Part shown: positions 1 to 9,897 of the stretch, piece by piece
Layout of the letters: every line of letters begins with the position of its first letter
How positions within the stretch are numbered: position 1 is the stretch's first letter
DNA from: Proteromonas lacertae
Taxonomy: Eukaryota; Sar; Bigyra; Opalinata; Proteromonadidae
NCBI GenBank assembly: GCA_002245135.1
Contig: NGBS01001217.1
Coordinates: 1-42,035 of the forward strand
Reading direction: 5' to 3'
DNA length: 42,035 bases
Position numbers and translations under genes: made by a program
Notes under the pieces: generated by a model
The model's database searches: none
Seen by the model: the letters and a program-made list of their open reading frames with translations, nothing else
Told to the model about the DNA's origin: nothing

Positions 1-591
1 TTTGGATTTAAAAAGCTTCTTGATCTTCTTTATAATACCAGAAAAGAAAGCATTTAAACAAGTATTTCCATCTTCTCTTTTCAAAGGTACTACCCATACT
101 TTTCGAGAGGTTAGTTTCAATAAAATACAGATGATGTGTTTCAGGTAAAAAATAAACTATATCCATCTGGAACCAACCAGGCTTTTTAATACTAACGAAA
201 GGATTATCCTTTTATACTGAAAGTCTACTATTTGATGACCAGGTTGTCTAGCTAAAAATTCTTTTATAGCATCTATAGGTGGTGGTACTTCATTATTATC
301 TGCAGGATTCATTACCATTTTAATAAAATCTCTATCACTTAAATAATGATATTTATTATATAGTTGTTGTAAACGATTTTGATATTGAGAATATTCAGGA
401 TTAGGATATAATTTATAGTCAGTAGTAGGAGGTTCTCTAGGTATACCATCTCTACCATAATTCATATAATATTGCAATGATTCAGGATATTTAGGTTGTT
501 TAGGTAAATGTTGTATATTTTTATCCATTAAGTTACCTACATCATTCATAGTATTAAAAAATGCTTTAGCAGGATCCCATCCGAAATACAT
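1..591 (-). pseudogene. Polinton integrase, N-terminal part (fossil, partial)
   Basis: Remains of a DDE (rve) integrase, the enzyme that inserts Polintons into the host chromosome. The N-terminal stretch starts with ATG at 591 (MYFGWDPAK). Sequence nearer the left edge shows the beginning of an integrase core, with a segment of the type VWVVPLK that is common in rve integrases. The catalytic domain would lie mostly outside the window. The copy is broken and is best read as part of the fossil element. Family is inferred from short motifs and from the neighbouring polymerase. Confidence 0.6.
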
Positions 592-659
592 TATTTTTTT
601 TTATTTTATAATATAAAGAAAAAAAGAAATAATATAATATAAAAAGAATATAAAAGTTT

Positions 660-3600
660 CAAACATTAGTAGTGTTATTAATAATAGGTGGATAATAATC
701 ATTAAAAGGAATACTATGATAAACATCTAAATAATACCTTTTAGAATCAAATATGCTAAAAGCCAACTTATTTGTTCCATAGTATATAAAGTTTGGTTAA
801 CACTTCTGAAACTATATTGTTTGATTTTATCAACTCTGTAAGACTTTTCATCTTCAGCATCTGTTAATATTTTTCCTATAAAAGTCAAAATCACAAGTTT
901 TAATTCTATATCCAGTTGTAACACCTTTAGCTCTACTATCATGTGTAACAGAATGTATATCATCGTCTACTCTTACTTTTTCATAGGCATACATTTTAGG
1001 TTTTAATCCTGCAAATCTAGTAATAGAGTATAAACCATTCTTAGTTTCTTCTATTTTTAATAAGTTAAGTTCTGAACTTTGATTAACATTTGAATAGTGT
1101 ATACCTCTAGTTATTAAGTATTGTTTATTAAGATTACCAGTATCAACTTTCTTTTCAAAATGTGGATCGTTCATAATATCCATATAGAAATCTCTAGTTT
1201 TAACCATAAATATGAAACTATCAGTATCACTCATCAATAATCTTAAACTACTCCCATATTTCCTATATAAATGTCCATACCAGAACTGAGCCATTAACCT
1301 TTTAGATTCACATAATATACTCATACCTATATAAGATGGTTTATCAATAGTGCATTTATATTTTTGAAATTTGCATATACGTAAGTTACTATTATCTATA
1401 GCAATAAAACTTCTATAAAATGGATTGTAAGTACACTGCAAAAAGTCTTCTTCATTATTAACTAATTTGGAAGTACACCTATTCTCAGTATTTTCACATG
1501 TCTTTCCATAAGCACTATTTAGAATAAGCTTAAAAGTATCAGCATCCAGCATCCCTTCCTTCTAATTTAGCTTGTCTTCTTAAGTTATGATTCATCATTA
1601 CAAAGTTATGTGCATAATTAGACTCTTTAAATCTGATAATTCTATGAATATGATGTATAACATAACCCATTTCACATGCAAATTTCAAATATTGATAGTG
1701 AACAACATAGTTGTATTTTGTTGTTAAATCACATACTATTTTAGGAACATTTGACTTTAACTTTTTAATTTTATATGGTTTATCAATATTATTTTTAACT
1801 TCTGAAACTAATCCTAAAGACTCTGCCCATTTCTTTTGTATTTCAGATAAATTATCATAGTCAACTATTTTTCTTTCAGGTAACAAAGGATATTCAGCAA
1901 ATTTTTTTCTTTCATCACTATTACTAGGAGGAGAAATATCTACTTCCAGAATATATCCATACATATTTTTATTAATCCATTCTGTATTATAATATTTTTC
2001 TCTTTGTTCTTCATAGTAATGTAATGATAATATTTTCTTTACATTTTCAGTAGTTGGTTCAATCCATTCAAAATCACTATATGGTAACTTCATACTAGCC
2101 ATAGTACTTGGATATAAAGAATTATAATCCATATACATAATATATGTTTGATTATCTGGATCCTGTACTTCCTTTTTATTTTTCTCTTGCCATTGAGGTT
2201 GATAATGATTCCAAGACTCTGCATATCTCATACTACCAACCATAGAAATCCCACCTATTAATCCAGAATGTATAAAGTCATAAATATCAGAGTCACTTAT
2301 TAAATCAATTTTTACATCACAATTTTTAAGGAATATACTCCAAGATAAACCAGGTGAACTACAATGCCATAATGGATCCAAAGTAAAATTATTCCATATA
2401 ACATCTCTAAAATGTTCAAATACGCATGTTAATGTAAGAACATCTAATCTGAGATAAAATAAATTGTAATCCATTAAGTTATCACATCTAATAACTTTCC
2501 ATAAAGCCTGACAACTAGCATATTCAACATCTGTTACTGTATTATCATCTTTTAACTTTGAATAGAATGCTTCTTTAGGAGGTAGTTCAAAAGTATTGAA
2601 ATATTTAGATAATGAGTCCACATATTCATATGGAAAATATCCTTTAGATAAACACCATTTATGGATAAAAGCATCAATATTCATATCATGATCCAATTTA
2701 CCAGGAGCAGAATATTTTTTATAAATATCTTCATATACATAACTGAAATATTTTTGATAATTTCCATTATCTCTTTTTGCTTGAGTATATAATGACTTTG
2801 TTAAAGAATCTAAAGAACTTGGTAAGAATTGATAAGAGTCCATAAAGTATAATTTGTTGAACTTTATTAATAAAAATTTATTATCTGTTTTGGGTAATAC
2901 TGATAATTGTGATTTATATTGTTTTTTGTTTTTATATTTTCTTATTTTACCATCTTTACATTTAATAATTCTATAAGCAGATTGTTCATCTATTTCATCT
3001 ATAACATCTTCTGCATTTCTAGGACTATCTCTTCTTAACATTTCTTCTAATTCTAACAATGCATTAACTTCTTCATTATTAATTTGTATTACTTCACTTT
3101 CAGCTTCTTGAGTTTCCATATCACTTAAAGAATCATGTAATGGACTCATACTGAAATTATTATCTTTTTCTTCTTGTTTTTCTTTTCTTAAATTTTTCAC
3201 ATAATCTTTTATTTTATTTGCTGTTATAAAGCCATTAGTATAAGGAGGTAATGGAGTAAATGTATCACTATCTTGATGTGGAACAGGAATAGAATTAGTA
3301 TTATCTTCTTCTTCAGTATCACTATCAGATTCAGTATCTGAAGCATAATTTACATTAGGATCAATATTATTTTCTTTACAATACTCTTCTCTTAACTTAT
3401 TATCCCATCTGGACAATCCTCTAATAATGAAATTATTGTCATAATTTTTGGAATTATGAGCAATACAAGGGATTGGCATATTATTTAAACATACATGGAA
3501 GTTGCAATTATTACATATTCTACCTATATATTGTCCGCTAAAGTGGTCGTGGTGTAATACAGGTTTCTTATTCTTATTCCTATAATCAAATGGTTCTTTA

Positions 3601-5558
3601 CAGTATATGCAATAATTCAATTTATTTTTAGGATCTTCTCTATTATATCCTATCATTTTTTCAGGATTTTTTAATTTTTCTTCATATAAATCTAATATTT
3701 CTTTTTGTATTTCCATAAATTTAGCTATTAATCTATCCTCTAAATCTGTTTCATTATCTTTAGGTGTTTTAAAATCATACTCAATTTTATTAGGATATAT
3801 ATTAGGATATTTTGATACAACATATAAACACCAACTGGATAATATATGCTTTGATAATATACCTTTCTCATTTAAAATTGGATCTGTTACTTTCTCCTGA
3901 TAAACTTCAGTATCCCAATATATTACTATAGGTATTAATTGCATATATTTAAAGTTCTTAAATTCTAATTGAATATTTTTCTCAGGGAAATTTCTTATAA
4001 TACCTTTATGTTGTTGACAATTATATTTTTCATGTTGTATTCTTTTTTCATCTGTTGATAATAAAGCAAAGCAATAATTACATCTAGGATAACCATTTTT
4101 ACACTTCTTTCCTTTAGGTATTAATATTACATTTAATTTTGTAATAGTAGAATAATGTTTATCATTATATAATAAATTTACATGTGGATAATTATTGAAC
4201 TTATCTATATGTGTTACATATATAGGAACTACTTCTTTATCTGTTATTTTGAATATATTTAATGTTATATGATTTATTGTTTCAAATTCATGAATTTGTT
4301 TTTTATGTTTAATAGGATCTACTGGGAAATATAACATACTATAATTGTAGTTAACTCTAATATATTCTTTATATTGTTCTACTCTATTTAAATTCTTATT
4401 ATTATTATTACCATGAAAAAATGCTGCTGCTATAGCATATAGAAAACATATTTGATCATTTTCTTTATTATTATCTATTGATATAACACATTTTCTATTT
4501 CTAATCCAATCTGGAAGTTCTTTATTTTTGCCACTACCTGCCATAGCAGTTGCTTTGACTAATTGAACTTCAACTTCACCAACATGTCTAAATTTTAAAC
4601 TTGATTTTTCAGTATGCCATAAAGGTCCCATTTCTGTTCTTATTCTATCTTTTAATATTTTATGTGCAACATTCATTTCTGATTCTGTAATAACTACAGG
4701 TCTACATTCTAAGAATACCCAATTTGTAATTTTATTACCATTTGGATTATTATAATCTGGATCGTCTGCTCCTATATAACCACTTCTAAAACTTAATGTT
4801 ACTTTTATATATTTAACATCTTCCAAATATTCTCTTATTTTAGTAATTAATGGGCTACTAGGATCAGTTATAATTTCAACAACAGCATCTGGATCCTTAC
4901 CATTTACATCATTTAAAAAGTTAATTTGATATGTTCTACTATAATTATCTGTACTTCTCTGAATTAAGTCCATATAATATAATCTCTTTTCATATGGTAA
5001 TTTTAATAATTTAGTAGGATGATTTTCTAATATATCACTTGCTTCTCTTAAATCTCTTTCTTCTTGATAAGATAAATTTAAATCTGCTACTCTATTACGC
5101 TGTTGTGCATTTGGTGGAGGTTGATTAACAACAACAGGTTGATTTGGATTAGGATTTGGATTAGGCATTGGAACCTGCATACCTCCTTTTCTTTGTATTT
5201 TTGGAGGACTTATGTTTTCGAAATCTAATCTTCTCTTGGGAGGTGGTGTTACAAATCCTGGTTCAGGAATATTAATTTGAGGTGTTGAATCTACTCCTAT
5301 ATTTCCAGGATAATAATTGAAACCAGGATTTGTATTTGTAACTAGATTTCTTGGTGGAACATAATTTCTAACTACTGGAATATTTTGAATAGGTGGAGGT
5401 GGTTCATACATATTAGGAGGTGCCATACCTGGATATGGCATGGGCATGGGATTAAATCCATAATTTTGTGGAGGAGGAATATAAGGTGCTCCAAATGGTG
5501 GTGGACTATAATAATTAAAGTTTGAATAATAATAATAAGGAGGGATGAAAGGGTTCAT
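660..5558 (-). pseudogene. Polinton protein-primed DNA polymerase B (fossil)
   Basis: Family-B DNA polymerase of the protein-primed type, which replicates Polintons. From the N terminus it shows a low-complexity region rich in Pro, Asn and Tyr (about the first 170 residues); a region with CFLYAIAAAF that is typical of Polinton polymerase N-terminal extensions; Cys/His pairs of zinc-binding type; exonuclease motifs (IYWDTEV, HNSKNYDNNF); a second Cys/His cluster with HHDHFSGQYIG; polymerase motif A (DYNSLYPS), motif B (NSAYGK) and motif C (SDTDS). All expected catalytic motifs can be seen, but the gene is broken and should be treated as a fossil. It is divergent from the 157-codon ORF at 5792, with a spacer of about 230 bp between them. 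Confidence 0.85.
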
Positions 5559-5606
5559 CTAGAAAATTAAAAATTAATTTTTTATATTTTTATTATTATT
5601 TTTATT

Positions 5607-5626
5607 CTTTTAGAAATTTCTAAAAG
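5607..5626. promoter_or_regulatory. 20-bp perfect palindrome in divergent spacer
   Basis: A perfect palindrome with half-site CTTTTAGAAA lies between the divergent starts of the polymerase relic (start 5558, minus) and the 157-codon ORF (start 5792, plus). Its place suggests a dimeric protein-binding site or a shared promoter element of the fossil element. AT-rich palindromes arise easily by chance, so function is only a possibility. Confidence 0.3.
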
Positions 5627-5791
5627 TTATATATCAATTCTTTTACGACTTATATTTATTATTTTATATTATTGCTTTATATTTCTTTCTTTTACTTGAA
5701 TTATATTATATTCTTTGGATCAGATTTGAATTGGAAGAACAATTTCTATTAGTAGTATATCTAATTAATTAATTAAATATTACCAAAAAAT

Positions 5792-6265
5792 ATGAGTAAT
5801 TTTGCTAGAGTATATGAATTCTATGTATTCTTTGATGTACTTAAAAATTATATTAGTAGTTTAAATGATATAAGTAGAAGGGTCTATAAATTAAATCTAA
5901 GTGAAAATTTTAGTAGTAAAGATAAAACAGATCTAAGAGATAAAATAAAGTCTTTTGTAACTTTCATACAAAATATCGAATTGAAATATAACAGAAGTAA
6001 AATAGCAACCACATTTAGCAAATCTGAATTAACATCTTATAGACTGGATATTATAGAAGACTTAGAAAAATTAATTAATAAACTGGACACTTTCTATGTA
6101 GAAGATTTTGCATATATTTCTGAAGAAGATTTCAATTTGAATGCAAATACTATTAAAAATTTTAGATATATAAAAAATCATTATCTCTATTTAATCGATA
6201 CAAATTCAGAATTAAATTCTATATATAATATTTTTAAAACCAGATTGGAAGATGATAAAGACTAA
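5792..6265 (+). CDS. small protein of unknown function, probably part of the Polinton
   Basis: An open frame of 157 codons from ATG (preceded by the A-rich ACCAAAAAAT) to TAA. The product is Lys/Asp/Asn-rich and predicted mostly helical, with no signal peptide, membrane segment or catalytic motif that I recognise. It lies 230 bp from the polymerase start and its stop is 8 bp from the converging stop of the 102-codon ORF. Such packing without introns fits an element gene better than a host gene. I cannot assign it to any known Polinton protein family. Confidence 0.5.
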   Translation: MSNFARVYEFYVFFDVLKNYISSLNDISRRVYKLNLSENFSSKDKTDLRDKIKSFVTFIQNIELKYNRSKIATTFSKSELTSYRLDIIEDLEKLINKLDTFYVEDFAYISEEDFNLNANTIKNFRYIKNHYLYLIDTNSELNSIYNIFKTRLEDDKD

Positions 6266-6273
6266 TTAATTAT

Positions 6274-6582
6274 TTATTTGATTTTTAACATATTGTTTAA
6301 ACTTGGTATTATTTCATTTAATTGTTTTTCTAATTCTTTTTGTAAATATTGACTTGCTATTTTTTTCCCTTCTAATCTTCCTATTTGATGTAATACCATA
6401 TCATCTAATCCTAAATGATATTCTTCATTTAATTCTTTTAATTTTAATATAATCTCACATGCTATTTTAATTGATGTTTGATAGTCATTGCTCCCATCAT
6501 CTTTCTTATTGAGATATACATTACACATTTCATATAAAGAATCAAAACCATTTTCTGCTTCTTCTTTAATTAGATTATCCAT
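6274..6582 (-). CDS. small helical protein of unknown function, probably part of the Polinton
   Basis: An open frame of 102 codons from ATG at 6582 (MDNLIKEEAENGFDSLYEM) to TAA. It is rich in Leu, Glu and Lys, with a heptad-like C-terminal half (QKELEKQLNEIIPSLNNMLK) that may form a coiled coil. The sequence ATTTTCTAGA just upstream of its start is nearly the same as ATTTTCTAG directly before the polymerase start at 5558, which hints that the two genes share a promoter element and the same element of origin. Function unknown. Confidence 0.45.
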   Translation of the reverse strand: MDNLIKEEAENGFDSLYEMCNVYLNKKDDGSNDYQTSIKIACEIILKLKELNEEYHLGLDDMVLHQIGRLEGKKIASQYLQKELEKQLNEIIPSLNNMLKIK

Positions 6583-6668
6583 ATATGAAATTAGAATATT
6601 CTAGAAAATGCAAAAATAAATTATGACCTAATATGACATAGGTCACGTATTTTTAAAAAGTTTGGTTT

Positions 6669-6708
6669 GGTGTGCCAGGAGCCCGAGTCATACGGCTCGG
6701 TGTGCCAG
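6669..6708. repeat. 30-bp-spaced direct repeat GGTGTGCCAG with internal stem
   Basis: GGTGTGCCAG occurs at 6669-6678 and 6699-6708, a period of exactly 30 bp. Between the copies GAGCC and GGCTC can pair as a short hairpin. The block is GC-rich in very AT-rich DNA and lies between the last small ORF of the Polinton and the 3' end of the GT31 gene. It could be an element boundary or a 3' processing signal. The string GTGCCAGAGTCCCA in the 38-kb palindrome is loosely similar. Confidence 0.4.
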
Positions 6709-6726
6709 AACCTTTATTTACTATTA

Positions 6727-7812
6727 TTATAGAGTCTTCCCTTTAATTTGATGAACGCCATAGTTTGTAGTTGTTCTCTTATCGCAATTACTGGCTGCTT
6801 CATGGCAATTCAGATTGTAAAATGAAATATTTATTACTTTTTTCTTGTTTAATCTGTAAATAAGCCACGATATGTGTTGATCATCCATTCGAATAATATG
6901 AGTTTCATTCAATGATTCTGTGTATAATATATTGGATAAATAGCTAGGCCATAAAGAGAAAGAACCTGTAAAGCTAACAATACCACCTTTTGGAAACACT
7001 TCTTTATAGTACTTTTCTATTATTTTAGGAGAACTATATTCGTAATTTTGATCTGTACTGATATAGAAATGAGACCATACTTGACAAACATAGAATAGAC
7101 TATAATACTTTGGTTTGTTTGCTTTTAAGAGGTTCAACACTTTGGGAAAGTCTATGTATTGGTCTGCATCCATTTTACCATAATATTTAGCAGATGGACA
7201 GATGGTAGGAAGAATTTTATGAAAATATAAAGTAAATATTGTTTCATTTACCAATGATTCTTGAATAGGCATTTGAGACATATCTTTAAACATTTCTTTC
7301 TCTTCAATATATTGATTTTGACATTCTTTTGAAGTGTATCCAATGAAGAAATGAATTTGAATGAATGGATTTATTCTCTCATACACTTTTTTTACAGCCA
7401 TTCTTTCTTCTAATTGATTACAGGAAGTAATAACTGAAATAAATATTTTTGTTTTGTTTTGACAAATATTCTGATTGTTATCTAAAAATAGATAATTATA
7501 GGGATATGGACCGGGAATATCTTTATCTGAATATGATTTCCAAGTTAATTTCGTTCTATTTTTCAACAAACAATTGAACAAGCATTTATCTTTGATACAG
7601 TTGATTGATTCATTGTAATTATATTTGAAATTGTTTGAAATGTTCGATAATTTGGAGTATAGAATTCTGATTCCTTTTTGATCACTTTTTTTGTAATCGA
7701 AAATCATCAGCATTGATATTATTAGACATGGTCCTATTAAAAGTATCATCAAAAATATCTTTCGAGATTGAAATAAGTGTGTAATTAATTTCTTTACTTT
7801 AAGACCAAACAT
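6727..7812 (-). CDS. GT31-type (beta-1,3-galactosyltransferase-like) glycosyltransferase
   Basis: A single-exon gene of 361 codons. The ATG at 7812 (MFGLKVKKLITHLF) is preferred because the frame upstream of it has no other ATG. A type II membrane anchor (IFLMILLIGPCLIISML) follows at about residues 20-40, as expected of a Golgi enzyme. The luminal part has the GT31 pattern: ISVITSCNQLEERMAVKKVY near residue 125, the metal-binding D-x-D-like KMDADQYIDF, a GSFSLWPS turn and the late acidic motif MDDQHISWLIY. The likely role is transfer of a hexose or HexNAc to a glycoprotein or glycolipid in the Golgi; donor and acceptor cannot be told. It ends close to the Polinton relic and a second GT31 gene lies at 33 kb. 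It looks intact. Confidence 0.8.
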   Translation of the reverse strand: MFGLKVKKLITHLFQSRKIFLMILLIGPCLIISMLMIFDYKKSDQKGIRILYSKLSNISNNFKYNYNESINCIKDKCLFNCLLKNRTKLTWKSYSDKDIPGPYPYNYLFLDNNQNICQNKTKIFISVITSCNQLEERMAVKKVYERINPFIQIHFFIGYTSKECQNQYIEEKEMFKDMSQMPIQESLVNETIFTLYFHKILPTICPSAKYYGKMDADQYIDFPKVLNLLKANKPKYYSLFYVCQVWSHFYISTDQNYEYSSPKIIEKYYKEVFPKGGIVSFTGSFSLWPSYLSNILYTESLNETHIIRMDDQHISWLIYRLNKKKVINISFYNLNCHEAASNCDKRTTTNYGVHQIKGKTL

Positions 7813-8072
7813 GTTTGACTTCAATTCAAAAATATATGTTACTTCGTAATATAAAGGCAAATAATGTATGCAATATTGATGCTAACTATTCATATGCCAC
7901 TAAGATATGAAAATCATACGAAAATACATACATGTCGTTTCATGTAGTTTCTATGGGAAGTATTACTTTTGCAAAAGTCATTTTTATACCAGAAGTTACA
8001 GCATTAATATGTCTTTTATAATCAAATACAAGCAACTCAAAAAACAAGAAATGAAGTGTTAATATTGATATT
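7813..8072. other. intergenic spacer, nothing recognised
   Basis: AT-rich spacer between the start of the GT31 gene and the stop of the p25-alpha gene, both on the minus strand. It must hold the promoter of the former and the 3' end of the latter. I see no repeat or structured element in it. Confidence 0.5.
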
Positions 8073-9764
8073 CTATTTTTTCTTCATCGTTTTAAATTCA
8101 TTGATCATCATATCTACTAAATCGATATACATTCTTTCATCTTCACTTGAAATGGCTGCCAAATTCTTTAAACCACTTTTGAACAACGGAAAGTCCATCT
8201 TTGAGATATTATGAGTTAAACGACTGTAGATTATATCAGCTTTATTCTAAAAAAATTAGAAGATTATAATAAAAGATTATAATATATATACTGAACTTGC
8301 TATAGTATCTAATACTCTCAATTGTTCTAAACATTTCTTCCATTTGGCACTGCTCAAATAACTTACATTGTTTTTATCACCATAAGCAGCAAAATATTGA
8401 AATAATGCTAATAAATCAGAATTTCGATCTTCATCTAATACTTCATATGTATCAAATTCTACTTCTAATTCATTTCGACTGCAGAAATTCAATTTTTCAT
8501 TTAAATATTTTAATAATGACATAAATCGTTCATTTTTAGATGTGATTTGATAATGACTTTTACCCCATTCACCATTACAGATTACTACTAAACAATGTAA
8601 AAAATCAATATATTCTAAACCATTCTTTCCAAAAAAATCAATATGATGAGATAAAGAATTAAATAATTGTAATACATTACTTCGAGATAGAATATCAGGA
8701 GAGATTTTTACATTTTTACACCAAGATAACCAGTTTATACTTGAGATGAAGATTCGATAATCACATTGATGAGTAAATGGATCATTATAACTTTTGATTT
8801 CAGCAATATTTTCAAAGATTTTGTGCAATATTTCTTCATATTTGTGTAATAATGGATCTAATTCATTCATCATTATTGTTACAGAGAATGAAGAAATTAT
8901 TCGATTTATCAATTTTGTCCAATACTATTCATCAATAATAATAATAAGTATTTTATATATATAAATATACTTCTTCATTGTTTTTATCATTTGGTAACAT
9001 ATATTGACCAATTATCGGTTGTTTCATTGTATTTACTTTATTTAATGAGGTTTCTGTTGGTTGTTCATATCTCTTACTTCTTTTGTGAGCTATTTCATTA
9101 TATTATATTATATATATAGATATACGACTAACTGAAACTGTTCTTAACGTGATTTCTTCTTCATCAGAATCTGAGGAATTTGGACTTATTTTCTTTCGAT
9201 CTTTTGGAGTATTATTCTTAGATAAATAGTTTCGTAATGTCGATTCATATCGCATTGATGGTTTTCGACTTAATACTGCTGATGTCTATTATTACATATT
9301 CTATTGTTATTATACATCGATTAAACGGTTTTCTAGATTCTCTGCTTGACTTTTCATCTTTTGAAGACCAGCTAAAAATCCACGTAGTTGATCTAAAACA
9401 TTTTTATTACAATATTTATGTATAACATACTCAAATGGCGAGTGTTTTCTTCAATTATGTCTTTCATGAAATATTTCATCTTTTTGTACATTATTATCTT
9501 ATGTAAACAGTATGATAATATTCGTCTCTTTCGATTTAGAAGAATTAAGTCAACTATTCTCAAACGAAAATATCTCTCTTGATCTCGTTTTAATTTGGAC
9601 TCACTTTGTGCCAATCTATTTAAGATAATATATTAATTACTCATTTCATACGTTGGTATTGAATTTAAAGGATGATATATTTTACCCTAACAAAATATTA
9701 TATATATTTATTATACAAATGATAAAAGAGTTTTATCAACTCCAATTACTCTTTTAGGATACAT
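8073..9764 (-). CDS. p25-alpha/TPPP-like protein with coiled-coil N-terminal part
   Basis: Eight exons can be followed with agreeing phases: 9717-9764, 9652-9686, 9431-9615, 9316-9392, 9126-9285, 8971-9089, 8292-8924 and 8073-8246, joined by GT-AG introns of 30, 36, 38, 30, 36, 46 and 45 nt, giving 476 residues. The N-terminal third is charged and helical; a Ser/Asp-acid patch (NSSDSDEEE) follows. The C-terminal region matches p25-alpha of tubulin-polymerisation-promoting proteins: QYFAAYGDKNNVSYLSSAKW, then LEQLRVLD, then ADIIYSRLTHNISKMDFPLF, like the TPPP pattern fAvhGd..m..knWsKlckDc.vid..DivFsKi...f..F. A second, weaker EF-hand-like repeat precedes it (ISSINWLSWCKNVKISP). The family binds or bundles microtubules and is often flagellar or cytoskeletal; that role is inferred here. 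An earlier in-frame ATG lies upstream of 9764 but reads through hydrophobic AT-rich sequence. Confidence 0.8.
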
Positions 9765-9897
9765 ATGATGAAATAAACCAAAATGTATTAATTGAATGTA
9801 AATTACATATAATAGGTAAATTAAAAAAATCATGAGATGATATGGATATGGAAGTATATATTATAAAATAAAGTCATTTGTAATATATAAAATATAA

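Larger units (their letters stand above)
1..6582 (-). mobile_element. Polinton/Maverick element, broken fossil, cut by the left window edge
   Basis: A Polinton (Maverick) type self-synthesising DNA transposon relic. Visible parts, mainly on the minus strand, are a retroviral-type integrase running off the left edge, a large protein-primed family-B DNA polymerase with an N-terminal extension, and two small convergent ORFs of unknown function. No capsid, protease or packaging ATPase gene is visible, but these may lie beyond position 1. Terminal inverted repeats were not identified, so the right end near 6.6 kb is a guess set by the last small ORF. The element is broken in at least two of its genes (a few breaks in all). 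The frames are still long and motif-rich, which suggests recent decay. Family assignment is confident from the combination of integrase and polymerase. Confidence 0.8.

Noticed and set aside
727-963. 78-codon minus-strand open frame
   Set aside because: Overlaps the end of the polymerase relic in another frame and shows no independent features.
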